DNA from: Carboxylicivirga fragile
GTDB taxonomy: Bacteria > Bacteroidota > Bacteroidia > Bacteroidales > Marinilabiliaceae
Assembly: GCA_025499625.1 (NCBI GenBank)
Contig: JAFMVD010000009.1
Coordinates: 1 to 64,000, forward strand
Direction: 5' to 3'
DNA: 64,000 bases
This document shows, in pieces, positions 54,311 to 63,532 of this stretch. Every line of letters starts with the position of its first letter. Position 1 is the first letter of the stretch. Under the pieces are notes generated by a model. The model ran no database searches, was not told the origin of the DNA, and worked only from the letters and a program-made list of their open reading frames with translations. A program made the position numbers and the translations under genes.

Positions 54311-55468
54311 GTGATTGAAGATTGGATACACTATTTCTCAGAAACTGATCGTTCGATAACACCTTCCTTTGAGGGAGGTGACGAAGAGCGACTCATTCAT
54401 CAGGTGTCTTATTTTCATGATCAATCTAATATAGATGTCTCGGGTTTTGATGTCGCTATTATTGGAGTGCCCGATGCTCGCCATTCGGTGAGGAAAGGTG
54501 CTTCTGAGTTGCCTGATATTGCACGTACTTATTTATACGGCTTACGCCAACTTAGTAAGTCGATGAAGATACTTGATTTAGGGAATCTTCTGGGTAAGAC
54601 AGTTGATGACAGGTACAGTGCATTGCAGGATGTTGTAGCTGAATTGTGTCGGTTAAATGTTTTTCCTCTTGTTATTGGTGGAGGGCAGGATTACACCATC
54701 CCAATGTCGAAAGCCATTAAGCGAATAAATCAAAATTTTCGATTGGCTATTATTGATTCAAAAATTGATTGGGTAGCATCGGTAAATGATTTTTCTTCTG
54801 ATGGATTTTTGTCTTTTTTATGCAACAATGAAGAGCGTATTCCGCAGGATATATCTGTAATAGGTGTTCAAAAATACCTCTTGGGTCAGAAACAAGAAGA
54901 TTTTATTAAACAATATTCTTTTGACTTTTTACGTTTAGGAGAAATAAGACGAAAAGGGATTTGTTGTGCTGAACCTTGGTTACGTGATGCAGATTTGGTA
55001 AGTTTGGATATGACATCGGTTAAACAAGGCGATCAACCAGCACATGTTTCACCAATGCCAAACGGTTTTCGCAGTGAAGATGTTTGTCAATTGGCTTGGT
55101 ATTCAGGATTAAGCGACAAGTTGATGGCTTTTGGTCTGTTTGAATTGGATGTGCAAAAAGATAATCAATCGCAAGGCGTTGCATTGAGTGCACAAGTTAT
55201 ATGGCATTTGTTAGAGGGAATTTCTTTGCGATATAACGATTATCCAAAAAAAGAAATTGATGAATATAAACAGTTCATCGTTCACTTGGAGGATTATGAA
55301 CAGGACATTAAATTTTACCAGAATCAGAATAATGATAGATGGTGGGTTGAGGTTCCTGTAAGTCATGACCAAACCGAAATTGTGGCTTGTGATAAGTCTG
55401 ATTTTGAAAAGGCATCGCAAAATGATATTCCAGAACGATGGTTTCGATTCATCAGGAAAATGAAGTGA
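54311..55468 (+). CDS. Arginase/formimidoylglutamase-fold protein with degraded metal site
   Basis: A GTG start 3 bp after the topA stop gives 385 residues. The ureohydrolase fold is recognisable (VAIIGVPDARHSVRKGAS, FPLVIGGGQDYTIPMSKA, LAIIDSKIDWV, DLVSLDMTSVKQGDQP, PMPNGFRSEDVCQLAWYSG). Three of the six manganese ligands are replaced: H of GGGHD is Q126, H of DAHxD is K151, and the second D of SxDxD is T235; D149, D153 and D233 remain. It is annotated as formimidoylglutamase in relatives, but catalysis is doubtful. Its position between topA and the gld operon is the interesting context. Confidence 0.85.
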   Translation: MIEDWIHYFSETDRSITPSFEGGDEERLIHQVSYFHDQSNIDVSGFDVAIIGVPDARHSVRKGASELPDIARTYLYGLRQLSKSMKILDLGNLLGKTVDDRYSALQDVVAELCRLNVFPLVIGGGQDYTIPMSKAIKRINQNFRLAIIDSKIDWVASVNDFSSDGFLSFLCNNEERIPQDISVIGVQKYLLGQKQEDFIKQYSFDFLRLGEIRRKGICCAEPWLRDADLVSLDMTSVKQGDQPAHVSPMPNGFRSEDVCQLAWYSGLSDKLMAFGLFELDVQKDNQSQGVALSAQVIWHLLEGISLRYNDYPKKEIDEYKQFIVHLEDYEQDIKFYQNQNNDRWWVEVPVSHDQTEIVACDKSDFEKASQNDIPERWFRFIRKMK

Positions 55469-55582
55469 TAAATCAAAGGATTGAATATTTTAACGAATAT
55501 ATCAACTCGAAAATGAAACCTTTGATTAAAAATACAAGTATATATCCCCAGCATTTTGTCAGCTGGAATTAATTAAGTTGAT

Positions 55583-56620
55583 GTGCTCGTAAAAAGGGAC
55601 AATTTTGAAAAAGATGGCGAAAGCCACAATATTTATTGCCAGCTTTTTTTGGGCATAGCTAGGAGAATATTAATTTTTCTGTTACTTTGCATTGCTACAA
55701 TTGCATCAGGGCAGCAGTATCCGCAGTTTAGTCAGAATATGTTTAATCAACTGACTGTGAATCCGGGATTTGCCGGAAATAGTGGAATGATTAATGTTGC
55801 TCTTGGTAACAGACAGCAATGGATGGGAGGATTTGATGGGATGGCGCCTAAGACAACGGTTTTTGGAGCAGATGCAAATTTAAACATATTGGGATGGGAA
55901 AGCGGAGTCGGTTTATCTATGATGAACGACGAAATCGGCGGATGGACAAATTTATATTTGTCGCTAGCGTATGCAAAACGCTGGGAGACTGATTTTGGAA
56001 AGCTTGGTGTTGGAATGTCTTTAGGTATGATTAATCAATCATTTAATCCTGAAGGGATTTCTTTTTTGCCGGAAAATGGTTATGGAGATTTTTCTGGATC
56101 AAGTGACTATCATACAGAGGAATCTCTACCACAAGATCAAGGATCGGCGTTCGATTTAGGCTTTGGAGCCTACCTTGAGCATAAAATGTACTACCTTGGT
56201 ATATCGGTGGCACATTTAAACCGACCGGAACCTAAATTCAAGGATTCTTATCAATCGTATCTGGAAAGAACATTGTTCATTACAGGAGGATATAAGTTGC
56301 AGATGAAAAATAGGCCGATTATTATAGTCCCTTCATTATTTATGAAAACGAATATGTCCAGTTATCAGGTTGATGTTAATGTTAACGGAATATTAAAAGA
56401 TAAATATTGGGGAGGATTAACGTATCGTTATCAAGATGCCATCGTAGTATTAGGTGGCGTCGAATTAAATAACGGTTTACGCATCGGATACAGTTACGAT
56501 ATAAGCATATCCCAATTGAGCGCAACTCGAAACGGATCACATGAATTAATGTTAGGTTACAGTTTCGATATGAGCTTAGAAAAACGAAAGAAGCAATACA
56601 AGAGTGTAAGATATTTATAG
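55583..56620 (+). CDS. PorP/SprF family type IX secretion membrane protein
   Basis: The frame is open from a GTG at 55583 (345 residues); a TTG at 55649 is a possible alternative start, so the exact N-terminus is uncertain. After a hydrophobic export signal (ILIFLLLCIATIASGQ) comes the diagnostic QQYPQFSQNMFNQLTVNPGFAG, then GNRQQWMGGFDGMAPKTTVFG and alternating beta strands of an outer-membrane barrel. PorP/SprF proteins tether and export T9SS substrates such as SprB/PorE-linked proteins. It is first in the porP-gldKLMN transcript unit. Confidence 0.9.
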   Translation: MLVKRDNFEKDGESHNIYCQLFLGIARRILIFLLLCIATIASGQQYPQFSQNMFNQLTVNPGFAGNSGMINVALGNRQQWMGGFDGMAPKTTVFGADANLNILGWESGVGLSMMNDEIGGWTNLYLSLAYAKRWETDFGKLGVGMSLGMINQSFNPEGISFLPENGYGDFSGSSDYHTEESLPQDQGSAFDLGFGAYLEHKMYYLGISVAHLNRPEPKFKDSYQSYLERTLFITGGYKLQMKNRPIIIVPSLFMKTNMSSYQVDVNVNGILKDKYWGGLTYRYQDAIVVLGGVELNNGLRIGYSYDISISQLSATRNGSHELMLGYSFDMSLEKRKKQYKSVRYL

Positions 56621-56653
56621 AATAAGAATAAGTAATTCAGATATAAGGCTATT

Positions 56654-57982
56654 ATGAAGAAAGTACTTGCCCTAAGTGTCATTTTAATTACCATCCTTAC
56701 AGGATGTGGACAGAGTGGTGGTGGAGAATTAGTCGGGGTTGCCCGTCGAGGTTCTTTTTACGAACCAGATCCATATGGAATGTTATTTATTCCGCAAGGA
56801 AGTTTTAACATGGGTCCCAATGACCAGGACATTGCCTCGGCAATGACATCTCAATCAAAAACAGTTTCGATTCGTTCATTTTGGATGGATGAAACAGAAA
56901 TTACAAACAGCGAATATCGTCAGTTTGTATATTGGGTGAAAGACTCAATGGCACGCCGCTTATTAGGTGAGCAGTTTGAGGAATTCCTGATTGCTGAAGA
57001 TTACCTTGGTAACGAAATTGATCCTCCTTTTGTTAATTGGGACGAACCAATTGATTGGGAGAATGAGGAATATGCTGAGATTTTGGACGAGATGTACTTG
57101 CCAGAAAACGAGCGTTTCTTCCGCCGTAAAGAAATTGACACTCGAAAGTTAAATTACGAATACGAATGGGTTGACCTTCTTCAGGCAGCTAAGAAAAGTA
57201 ATCGTTATAACTTCGAAACAAAATCATACGAAGGTGTTGTTTACGATCAAGAAGGAAAAGAACGTGAAATTCGTGATCGCTCTGCCTTTATCATGAAAGA
57301 TGAAGTAAACGTTTATCCTGATACCTTATGTTGGATCGCTGATTTCACCTATTCGTTTAATGAGCCTTGGACTGAAAAGTATTTTTGGCACCCTGGTTTC
57401 GACGAATATCCTGTAGTTGGTGTTAATTGGAAACAAGCTACTGCCTTTAGTATTTGGCGTACGCAATTACTTAACAACTACCTACGTTTAAAAGGTGAGC
57501 CTGAAGTAATGCAATATCGATTACCGACTGAAGCTGAGTGGGAATATGCTGCTCGTGGAGGACTGGAGCATTCAATTTATCCTTGGGGTGGTTTATACAC
57601 ACGTAACGATAAAGGATGTTTCTTGGCTAACTTTAAGCCGCTTCGTGGCCGCTATGGCGATGATGGAGGTATGACAACAATGTCTGTTATGTCGTATGCC
57701 CCAAATGATTTTGGTTTATTTGATATGGCTGGTAATGTTGGTGAGTGGACTTCAAGTGCCTTTGACGAATCAGCTTATACATTTACACACGATTTTAATC
57801 CTACCTATAAATACAATGCGCTTCCTGATGATCCACATGTAATGAAGCGTAAAGTAATCCGTGGTGGTTCATGGAAAGACATAGGTTATTTCTTACAGAA
57901 TGGATCTCGTACTTATGAGTATCAAGACTCTTCGAAGTCATACGTAGGTTTCAGATGTGTTCGTGATTATATTGGTGACTAA
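56654..57982 (+). CDS. gldK: T9SS outer-membrane ring lipoprotein GldK/PorK
   Basis: A 442-residue lipoprotein with lipobox LTGC (C18). Most of the chain is a formylglycine-generating-enzyme (SUMF1-like) fold: FIPQGSFNMGPNDQD, WMDETEITNSEYRQFV, YPVVGVNWKQATAFSIW, RLPTEAEWEYAARGG, NVGEWTSSAFD, VIRGGSWKD, VGFRCVRD. It forms the periplasmic ring under the outer membrane with GldN and PorG and has a structural, non-catalytic role. It lies 33 bp after porP/sprF. Confidence 0.95.
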   Translation: MKKVLALSVILITILTGCGQSGGGELVGVARRGSFYEPDPYGMLFIPQGSFNMGPNDQDIASAMTSQSKTVSIRSFWMDETEITNSEYRQFVYWVKDSMARRLLGEQFEEFLIAEDYLGNEIDPPFVNWDEPIDWENEEYAEILDEMYLPENERFFRRKEIDTRKLNYEYEWVDLLQAAKKSNRYNFETKSYEGVVYDQEGKEREIRDRSAFIMKDEVNVYPDTLCWIADFTYSFNEPWTEKYFWHPGFDEYPVVGVNWKQATAFSIWRTQLLNNYLRLKGEPEVMQYRLPTEAEWEYAARGGLEHSIYPWGGLYTRNDKGCFLANFKPLRGRYGDDGGMTTMSVMSYAPNDFGLFDMAGNVGEWTSSAFDESAYTFTHDFNPTYKYNALPDDPHVMKRKVIRGGSWKDIGYFLQNGSRTYEYQDSSKSYVGFRCVRDYIGD

Positions 57983-58022
57983 GAATTCTTTCTTGGACGG
58001 TAAATTGGAAAAATAGGTCATT

Positions 58023-58967
58023 ATGAGTTTTACGGAATTTGTTGAAAGCCCCGCCTATAAAAAGGTAATGGGTAAAGTATATGGGTTAGGTGCTGCAGTG
58101 GTAATCTTGGGAGCATTATGGAAAATTTTGCACTTACCTGGAGCAACAGCAATGCTTATTGCCGGATTAGGAACAGAGGCAATCATCTTTGGATTATCTG
58201 CTTTTGAACCACCCCATGAAATGCCGGACTGGAGTTTGGTATATCCAGAATTGGTTGGTCTTGAACCTACTGCTACCAAAAGTCTTGGTGGCGGCGGAGG
58301 CGGCGGTAGCGATTTAGCTGCTCTGGTTGAAAGTGGTACGCTTGAACCTGCGGTTGTTGAGAAACTGTCCGAAGGTATTAAGAAATTGTCTGCGACCTCA
58401 TCTCAATTGGGAGACTTAAGTAATGCCAGTTTAGCAACCGAATCATATTTGCAAAATATGAAACAAGCTGGAAATGCTGTTGGAGAATTGGCCAATGTGC
58501 AAATGAAATCAGCGGCAACGCTTGACGATTCTGTAGGTCAATTATCACAAACGTATCAGGCAACTGCTAAGGCAATTGGTGATTCTGGTGATAAATTGGT
58601 AAATAATATGCAAAAAAGTGGTGAAGAATTAATGTCTTCATACGCTTCAGCAGGAGATAATATGAAATCGCATTTCGAGCAATTAAATGCGAACAATACA
58701 GAATACAATCAGAAACTTGGTGATGTCAACAAGAATCTTTCAGCTATTAATTCGGCTTATGAATTACAGCTACAAGGTTTAAATTCACAGGCTGAGGCTT
58801 CTCAATCGTTGACAAAAGGTATGACTGATATTAATACGCAGTTGCAGACAAGTGTTAACGATGCAAAAATATACAAAGAGCAAGTGGCGCAATTGAGCCA
58901 GACTGTATCGGAACTAAATACCATTTATGGCAATATGCTAAGTGCTATGAATATGGGGAATAAGTAA
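58023..58967 (+). CDS. gldL: T9SS/gliding inner-membrane motor protein GldL
   Basis: A 314-residue protein with two TM helices (about 18-36 and 41-60); the conserved membrane carboxylate needed for proton coupling is E52 in GLGTEAIIFGL. The cytoplasmic part begins with MPDWSLVYPEL, followed by a run of seven glycines (89-95), then long amphipathic helices (about 100-314) rich in Gln/Ser/Asn. With GldM it forms the rotary 5:2 motor. It is 40 bp after gldK. Confidence 0.95.
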   Translation: MSFTEFVESPAYKKVMGKVYGLGAAVVILGALWKILHLPGATAMLIAGLGTEAIIFGLSAFEPPHEMPDWSLVYPELVGLEPTATKSLGGGGGGGSDLAALVESGTLEPAVVEKLSEGIKKLSATSSQLGDLSNASLATESYLQNMKQAGNAVGELANVQMKSAATLDDSVGQLSQTYQATAKAIGDSGDKLVNNMQKSGEELMSSYASAGDNMKSHFEQLNANNTEYNQKLGDVNKNLSAINSAYELQLQGLNSQAEASQSLTKGMTDINTQLQTSVNDAKIYKEQVAQLSQTVSELNTIYGNMLSAMNMGNK

Positions 58968-59006
58968 GAGGACTAGTAACTGCTAAAAACTTAAAGACAA
59001 GACATT

Positions 59007-60572
59007 ATGAGTGGTGGAAACTGTCCAGAAACCCCCAGGCAAAAAATGATAGGTATGATGTACCTCTTCCTTACGGCGATGCTTGCATTGAACGTGTCAG
59101 GAGAGTTACTTCAAGCATTTCAATTAGTTGATAAAAGTATTCAGCAATCTATTAAAGCAGTTGATACTAAAAACGATCAATTATATGCAACATTTGATGC
59201 TGCAGAAATGACCAACCCTAAAAAAGTAAAGGGAAATAACGATAGAGCTAAAGAAATTAGAGTTAAAGCTGATTCATTATACAATCATATTGAAGCTTTG
59301 AAAGTGCGTATGATGCGTATGGTTGACGATAGCCCCGAGGCTACTACAACTAGTTTTCTAGGTGCCGACAATCAAGATATTGCTCCTCAGGTAATGATGG
59401 TGGAACGAGGTGGTGCTGAACAGAAAGAGTTAAAGCGCTTAATTAATGAATATAAAATCTTGCTTTTAACGCATGTTGATCCAAATGATACCGTTCTTAG
59501 AGCTACACTAGAAAGTAGTTTATCTACTGAAGCTGAAGAACCTTCTCAGAAAGGACAAGTCGCCGTTTCTTGGGAAAGTCAAAAGTTTGAACATTTACCG
59601 CTTTCTGCATCCTTTGCTTTAATGAGTAGTATGCAAAGTAATGTGCGTACTGGTCAGGCTGATGTTGTTAGTTATTTATTGAGTAAGGTGGATGAAGGAT
59701 CCTATAAGTTTAATAAGGTTGAGGAGATAGTGATACCACGTTCGAGCTACGTGATTAAAGGAGGTGAATATTATGCGCAGATTTTATTAGCAGCGACTGA
59801 CACCTTACAGTTTCCAGAGTATAATGTAATAGGTCATAATATAGATATTCTTAATAATGGACGTGGAGAATTAAGGATTCCTGCAAATTCATTAGGTAAG
59901 AAGACTTGGAAGGGACAGATTGTTTTTAAGGATCCTAATGGAGCCAGGCAAACAAGAGATATAAGTCATGAGTATGAAGTGATACAGCCTAATGTGGTTA
60001 TTTCACCAGTAAAGATGAATGTATTTTACGAGGCTTTGGAGAATCCTGTTGAGATTTCGGTGCCGGGAGTTACAGGTAGTCAGTTGAAAATTAGCATGAC
60101 GAATGCAACTTTCCGTAAAAAAGGAGATGAATACATTGTAAAACCTAAGGCTGGTATGGCTGGTGCTAAATCAATAGTTACTGTATCTGCTGAAATCAAT
60201 GGTAGAACTCGCCGTTTGGGTAGCCAGGAGTTTCGTATTAAGAAGGTACCTGACCCTATTGCAATGGTGGCTGGTAAAAGAGAAGGAAAAATTAGAAAGG
60301 GTACTTTGTTGGCTCAAGGAGGTGTTTTTGCCGAAATGGGTGATGACTTTGACTTTGATTTAAAATTTAAAGTAACCCAATTTAATGTAGCAACCATAAA
60401 AAATGGTTTCTATGTAGATAAGCCTTCTAAAAGTAATAAAATTACAGAAGAACAACTTGATTTAATTAGAGGTGTTGGTCGTGGCTCTCGTGTCGTATTT
60501 GAAGATATTAGAGCAGTTGGGCCAGATGGAAGAACAAGAAAGCTGGGTTCTATAACCTTTATGATAGACTAA
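59007..60572 (+). CDS. gldM: T9SS/gliding motor protein GldM
   Basis: A 521-residue protein with one TM helix near the N-terminus (MIGMMYLFLTAMLALNVSG), which sits in the GldL pentamer, and a long periplasmic portion of four domains (helical D1, then beta-rich D2-D4; DGRTRKLGSITFMID at the end). The N-terminal GNCPETPRQKMIGMMYLFLTAM is highly characteristic. It transmits motor torque to the GldK/GldN ring. It is 39 bp after gldL. Confidence 0.95.
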   Translation: MSGGNCPETPRQKMIGMMYLFLTAMLALNVSGELLQAFQLVDKSIQQSIKAVDTKNDQLYATFDAAEMTNPKKVKGNNDRAKEIRVKADSLYNHIEALKVRMMRMVDDSPEATTTSFLGADNQDIAPQVMMVERGGAEQKELKRLINEYKILLLTHVDPNDTVLRATLESSLSTEAEEPSQKGQVAVSWESQKFEHLPLSASFALMSSMQSNVRTGQADVVSYLLSKVDEGSYKFNKVEEIVIPRSSYVIKGGEYYAQILLAATDTLQFPEYNVIGHNIDILNNGRGELRIPANSLGKKTWKGQIVFKDPNGARQTRDISHEYEVIQPNVVISPVKMNVFYEALENPVEISVPGVTGSQLKISMTNATFRKKGDEYIVKPKAGMAGAKSIVTVSAEINGRTRRLGSQEFRIKKVPDPIAMVAGKREGKIRKGTLLAQGGVFAEMGDDFDFDLKFKVTQFNVATIKNGFYVDKPSKSNKITEEQLDLIRGVGRGSRVVFEDIRAVGPDGRTRKLGSITFMID

Positions 60573-60644
60573 CGTATTACAATGGTAGGTGCATTTATCA
60601 CTTACTGAAATTAATTATTGACGCTAAAAGTAAATTATAAACAC

Positions 60645-61499
60645 ATGAAACGATTAATCTTAATCCTCTTAATTTTTATCGGTCTGGGTGCTGCTGATCT
60701 AGCGATCGCTCAACAAGTACAAACTGAGTTATATTCAAAAGACCATGTACCAAATCGTCGTCCAATTCCTTATGCTCATATTCGTGAATCGGATGTGTTA
60801 TGGGCAAAGAAAATTTGGCGTGTAATCGACCTACGCGAAAAGATTAATTTACCAATGTTTTATCCAACTACACAGATGGATGATCGTATGAGTTTGATTG
60901 ATTTATTGATGTATGGTATTAAGTACGAAGGATTAACTGCTTATTCGACTAGTACAGATGATGAATTTCAAGTGGCTTTAACCCTTGAGCAGGTGATGCG
61001 CGAGATGGGGGCTAAAAAGGATTCGCAATATGTTAAGAATCCTGACACTGGGATGGAAGAGTTAAAAGTTGTTGAGTTGGATGTTCGTTCAACGGAGGTG
61101 AAACAAGTTATGTTGAAGGAAATTTGGTTCTTCGATCGTAATTATTCTCGCATGGATGTACGTATTATTGGTATGTGTCCGATTCGTGAGTTTGTTAAAG
61201 AAGGAACAGATGGTGAAGATGGACAGGTAATTCAACAGCAAGCATTTTGGATATACTTCCCGGAGGCACGCGGTTTATTAGCTCGTCATGAGGTGTTTAA
61301 TCCAAGAAATGATGCACAACGTCGTACATTCGATGATATCTTTATCAAGCGTTATTTTGGTAGCTATATCTATCGCGAATCAAACGTTTATAACAACCGT
61401 CGTATAGAGAATTATGCTGCTGGTATGGAAGCTATGATGGAGTCAGAGAGAATTAAGAGCTCGATGTTCCAGCTTGAACATGATATGTGGGAATTCTAA
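60645..61499 (+). CDS. gldN: T9SS periplasmic ring protein GldN/PorN
   Basis: The start is ATG 60645, giving a signal peptide (LILILLIFIGLGAADLAIAQ); a TTG nine codons earlier is not needed. The product is 284 residues. Family features: DVLWAKKIWRVIDLREKINLP near the N-terminus, MLKEIWFFDRNYSRMDVRIIG, and the closing TFDDIFIKRYFGSYIYRESN. It completes the ring with GldK and is the last gene before a strong terminator. Confidence 0.95.
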   Translation: MKRLILILLIFIGLGAADLAIAQQVQTELYSKDHVPNRRPIPYAHIRESDVLWAKKIWRVIDLREKINLPMFYPTTQMDDRMSLIDLLMYGIKYEGLTAYSTSTDDEFQVALTLEQVMREMGAKKDSQYVKNPDTGMEELKVVELDVRSTEVKQVMLKEIWFFDRNYSRMDVRIIGMCPIREFVKEGTDGEDGQVIQQQAFWIYFPEARGLLARHEVFNPRNDAQRRTFDDIFIKRYFGSYIYRESNVYNNRRIENYAAGMEAMMESERIKSSMFQLEHDMWEF

Positions 61500-61526
61500 A
61501 AAGAGGATTAGAAAATCATAATATAT

Positions 61527-61552
61527 AAAAAGGGGTCATTCGACCCCTTTTT
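61527..61552. terminator. Bidirectional terminator after gldN
   Basis: AAAAAGGGGTC (61527-61537) / GACCCCTTTTT (61542-61552), an 11-bp perfect stem with a 4-nt loop. It ends the gld operon and, in reverse, the manC transcript. Confidence 0.9.
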
Positions 61553-61580
61553 CTTGCTTTATATTATTTGTTTGCACACC

Positions 61581-62663
61581 TTATTCGTCGGATCCGAATT
61601 CGCTCTTTAAATCGGTGGTAAACTGTCTTATTTGCTGTTCGTTGGACTTAGGGCAGATCAATAGCGATTTTTCTGATTGAATAACGATGTAGTTATCTAA
61701 TCCCTGCACGACTGCCATTTTTCCATCAGGTACATGGATGATGCTATTGCTTGAATCATATACCAACACGTTTCCTTTAATAACAGCATTGTTATCTTCG
61801 TTTCTTTCGGCATGCTCGTGTAAGGAAGACCAGGTACCAAGATCAGACCAACCGAAATCCACCATCTTTACAAATACATTATTGGCCTTCTCCATCACAC
61901 CGTAATCGATAGAGATATTCTTACAATCGCTATACGTGCCCTGAAGCGCCTTCTCTTCGTTACTTGTACCTATTTCAGGAATAAAGGATTCGAATAAATC
62001 AGATACCTCTTTTAGGTTCTCCTGGAATGCTTTTTTAATGCTTTTTAATGACCATAGAAAGATGCCTGAGTTCCAGAAAAATTCACCGCTTTCGTAAAAC
62101 ACTTTGGCCATGTCCAAGTTTGGTTTCTCGGTAAATGTTTTCACCTTTCTGAATTTATCCAGATTGTCTACCTTATCACCAATTTGAATATAACCATAAC
62201 CTGTTTCAGGTCGGCTAGGTTTAATGCCTAGGGTTAAAAGAGCTTCTCTCTCAGTAACAAAATCCAGTCCTGTGTTTATGTTACGTCTGAACTCTTCTTC
62301 GTTTAAGATTAAATGGTCGGCCGGCGTAACCACAATATTAGCTTCCGGGTTTTGCTTTTCGATCACCGCATTTGCGTAGGCAATGCAAGGCGCTGTATTA
62401 CGTCGAAGAGGTTCGGCTAGTACCTGGGCTGCTGTTAATTCGGGTAACTGTTCCAATACCATCTCCTTATATTCCAAACTCGTTACAATAACGAAGTTTT
62501 CAGCCGGGCAAAGCGGTTTAAAGCGATCATAGGTTTGCTGCAATAGCGACTTACCTGTTCCAAGAATGTCTAAAAATTGTTTTGGGGTTTTTGATGTGCT
62601 CAGTGGCCAGAAACGGCTGCCTACACCACCAGCCATTATTACACAATACGTGTTATTAGTCAT
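61581..62663 (-). CDS. manC: Mannose-1-phosphate guanylyltransferase
   Basis: A 360-residue nucleotidyltransferase making GDP-mannose. It has the N-terminal MAGGVGSRFWPLSTSKTPKQFL, TPADHLI, the conserved FTEKP segment (VKTFTEKPNLDMA), FFWNSGIFLWS, and VDFGWSDLGTWSSL. The C-terminal phosphomannose isomerase domain of bifunctional ManC is absent. It supplies mannose and fucose donors for surface glycans, including possible O-glycosylation of exported proteins. Confidence 0.93.
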   Translation of the reverse strand: MTNNTYCVIMAGGVGSRFWPLSTSKTPKQFLDILGTGKSLLQQTYDRFKPLCPAENFVIVTSLEYKEMVLEQLPELTAAQVLAEPLRRNTAPCIAYANAVIEKQNPEANIVVTPADHLILNEEEFRRNINTGLDFVTEREALLTLGIKPSRPETGYGYIQIGDKVDNLDKFRKVKTFTEKPNLDMAKVFYESGEFFWNSGIFLWSLKSIKKAFQENLKEVSDLFESFIPEIGTSNEEKALQGTYSDCKNISIDYGVMEKANNVFVKMVDFGWSDLGTWSSLHEHAERNEDNNAVIKGNVLVYDSSNSIIHVPDGKMAVVQGLDNYIVIQSEKSLLICPKSNEQQIRQFTTDLKSEFGSDE

Positions 62664-62791
62664 TTGTATATTCTTTAATTCTAAAGTCTCACAATTAAAT
62701 TTAAAGATACCTAAATTAGTAATCTTTCTAATAAATAGCGGAATATTACTACTTTTATCTGTAAAATTAAGGACTATTTTTTATTTCGCAA

Positions 62792-63532
62792 ATGAAGGTG
62801 TTTTTTCATATAGGTCGATATACATTATTTGTTAAGAAGGTGTTTGGCAGACCAGAGAAACATACTGTGTTTCTCAAGCAAATTGTACGTGAAATTGATA
62901 AGCTTGGCATCGACTCGGTTGGCATCGTGCTTATTATTTCTTTTTTTATGGGAGCTGTAGTCACATTGCAGACGGCTTATAATATCGACATGCCTATTAT
63001 TCCACGATATACCATTGGCTTTGCTACACGCGATTCCATGCTTCTCGAGTTCTCGTCAACAATAGTTGGTTTGATATTAGCTGGAAAGGTTGGATCGAAT
63101 ATTGCTTCCGAAATTGGGACAATGCGGGTGAGTGAACAGATTGATGCCCTCGAAATTATGGGAATTAATTCAGCGAGTTATCTGGTGCTGCCTAAGATGG
63201 TCGCTTTTGTATTAATTATTCCTTTTTTAGTAATCATTAGCATGGGTGTTGGTATAACCGGTGGATATATCGCTGGCTCGGTAACTGGTGAAGTGCCTTC
63301 GGCTGATTATATTTATGGAATACAATATTCTTTTCAGCCATTTTTTGTGGTCTATTCATTGATAAAAGGGATGGTATTCGCGTTTATTATTTCAACGGCT
63401 TCTGCTTATTGGGGTTATCATGCCCGTGGTGGTGCGCTTGAAGTTGGTAGTGCTAGTACAACAGCTGTAGTAACATCGAGTATATTAATCTTGCTTTTTA
63501 ATCTTATCCTTACACAACTCTTACTGGCATGA
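62792..63532 (+). CDS. mlaE: MlaE-type ABC transporter permease
   Basis: A 246-residue inner-membrane permease with five or six TM helices. Features: SVGIVLIISFFMGAVVTLQ, TRDSMLLEFSSTIVGLILAGKVGSNIASEIGTM in the typical MlaE position, the coupling segment EQIDALEIMGINSASYLV, and PFFVVYSLIKGMVFAFIIS. It moves phospholipid between membranes with MlaF and an MCE-domain protein. The start codon of the ATPase gene overlaps its stop (ATGA). Confidence 0.93.
   Translation: MKVFFHIGRYTLFVKKVFGRPEKHTVFLKQIVREIDKLGIDSVGIVLIISFFMGAVVTLQTAYNIDMPIIPRYTIGFATRDSMLLEFSSTIVGLILAGKVGSNIASEIGTMRVSEQIDALEIMGINSASYLVLPKMVAFVLIIPFLVIISMGVGITGGYIAGSVTGEVPSADYIYGIQYSFQPFFVVYSLIKGMVFAFIISTASAYWGYHARGGALEVGSASTTAVVTSSILILLFNLILTQLLLA

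Noticed and set aside
60618-60644. TTG start nine codons before gldN
   Set aside because: ATG 60645 begins a normal signal peptide; the extension would put charged residues before it without benefit.
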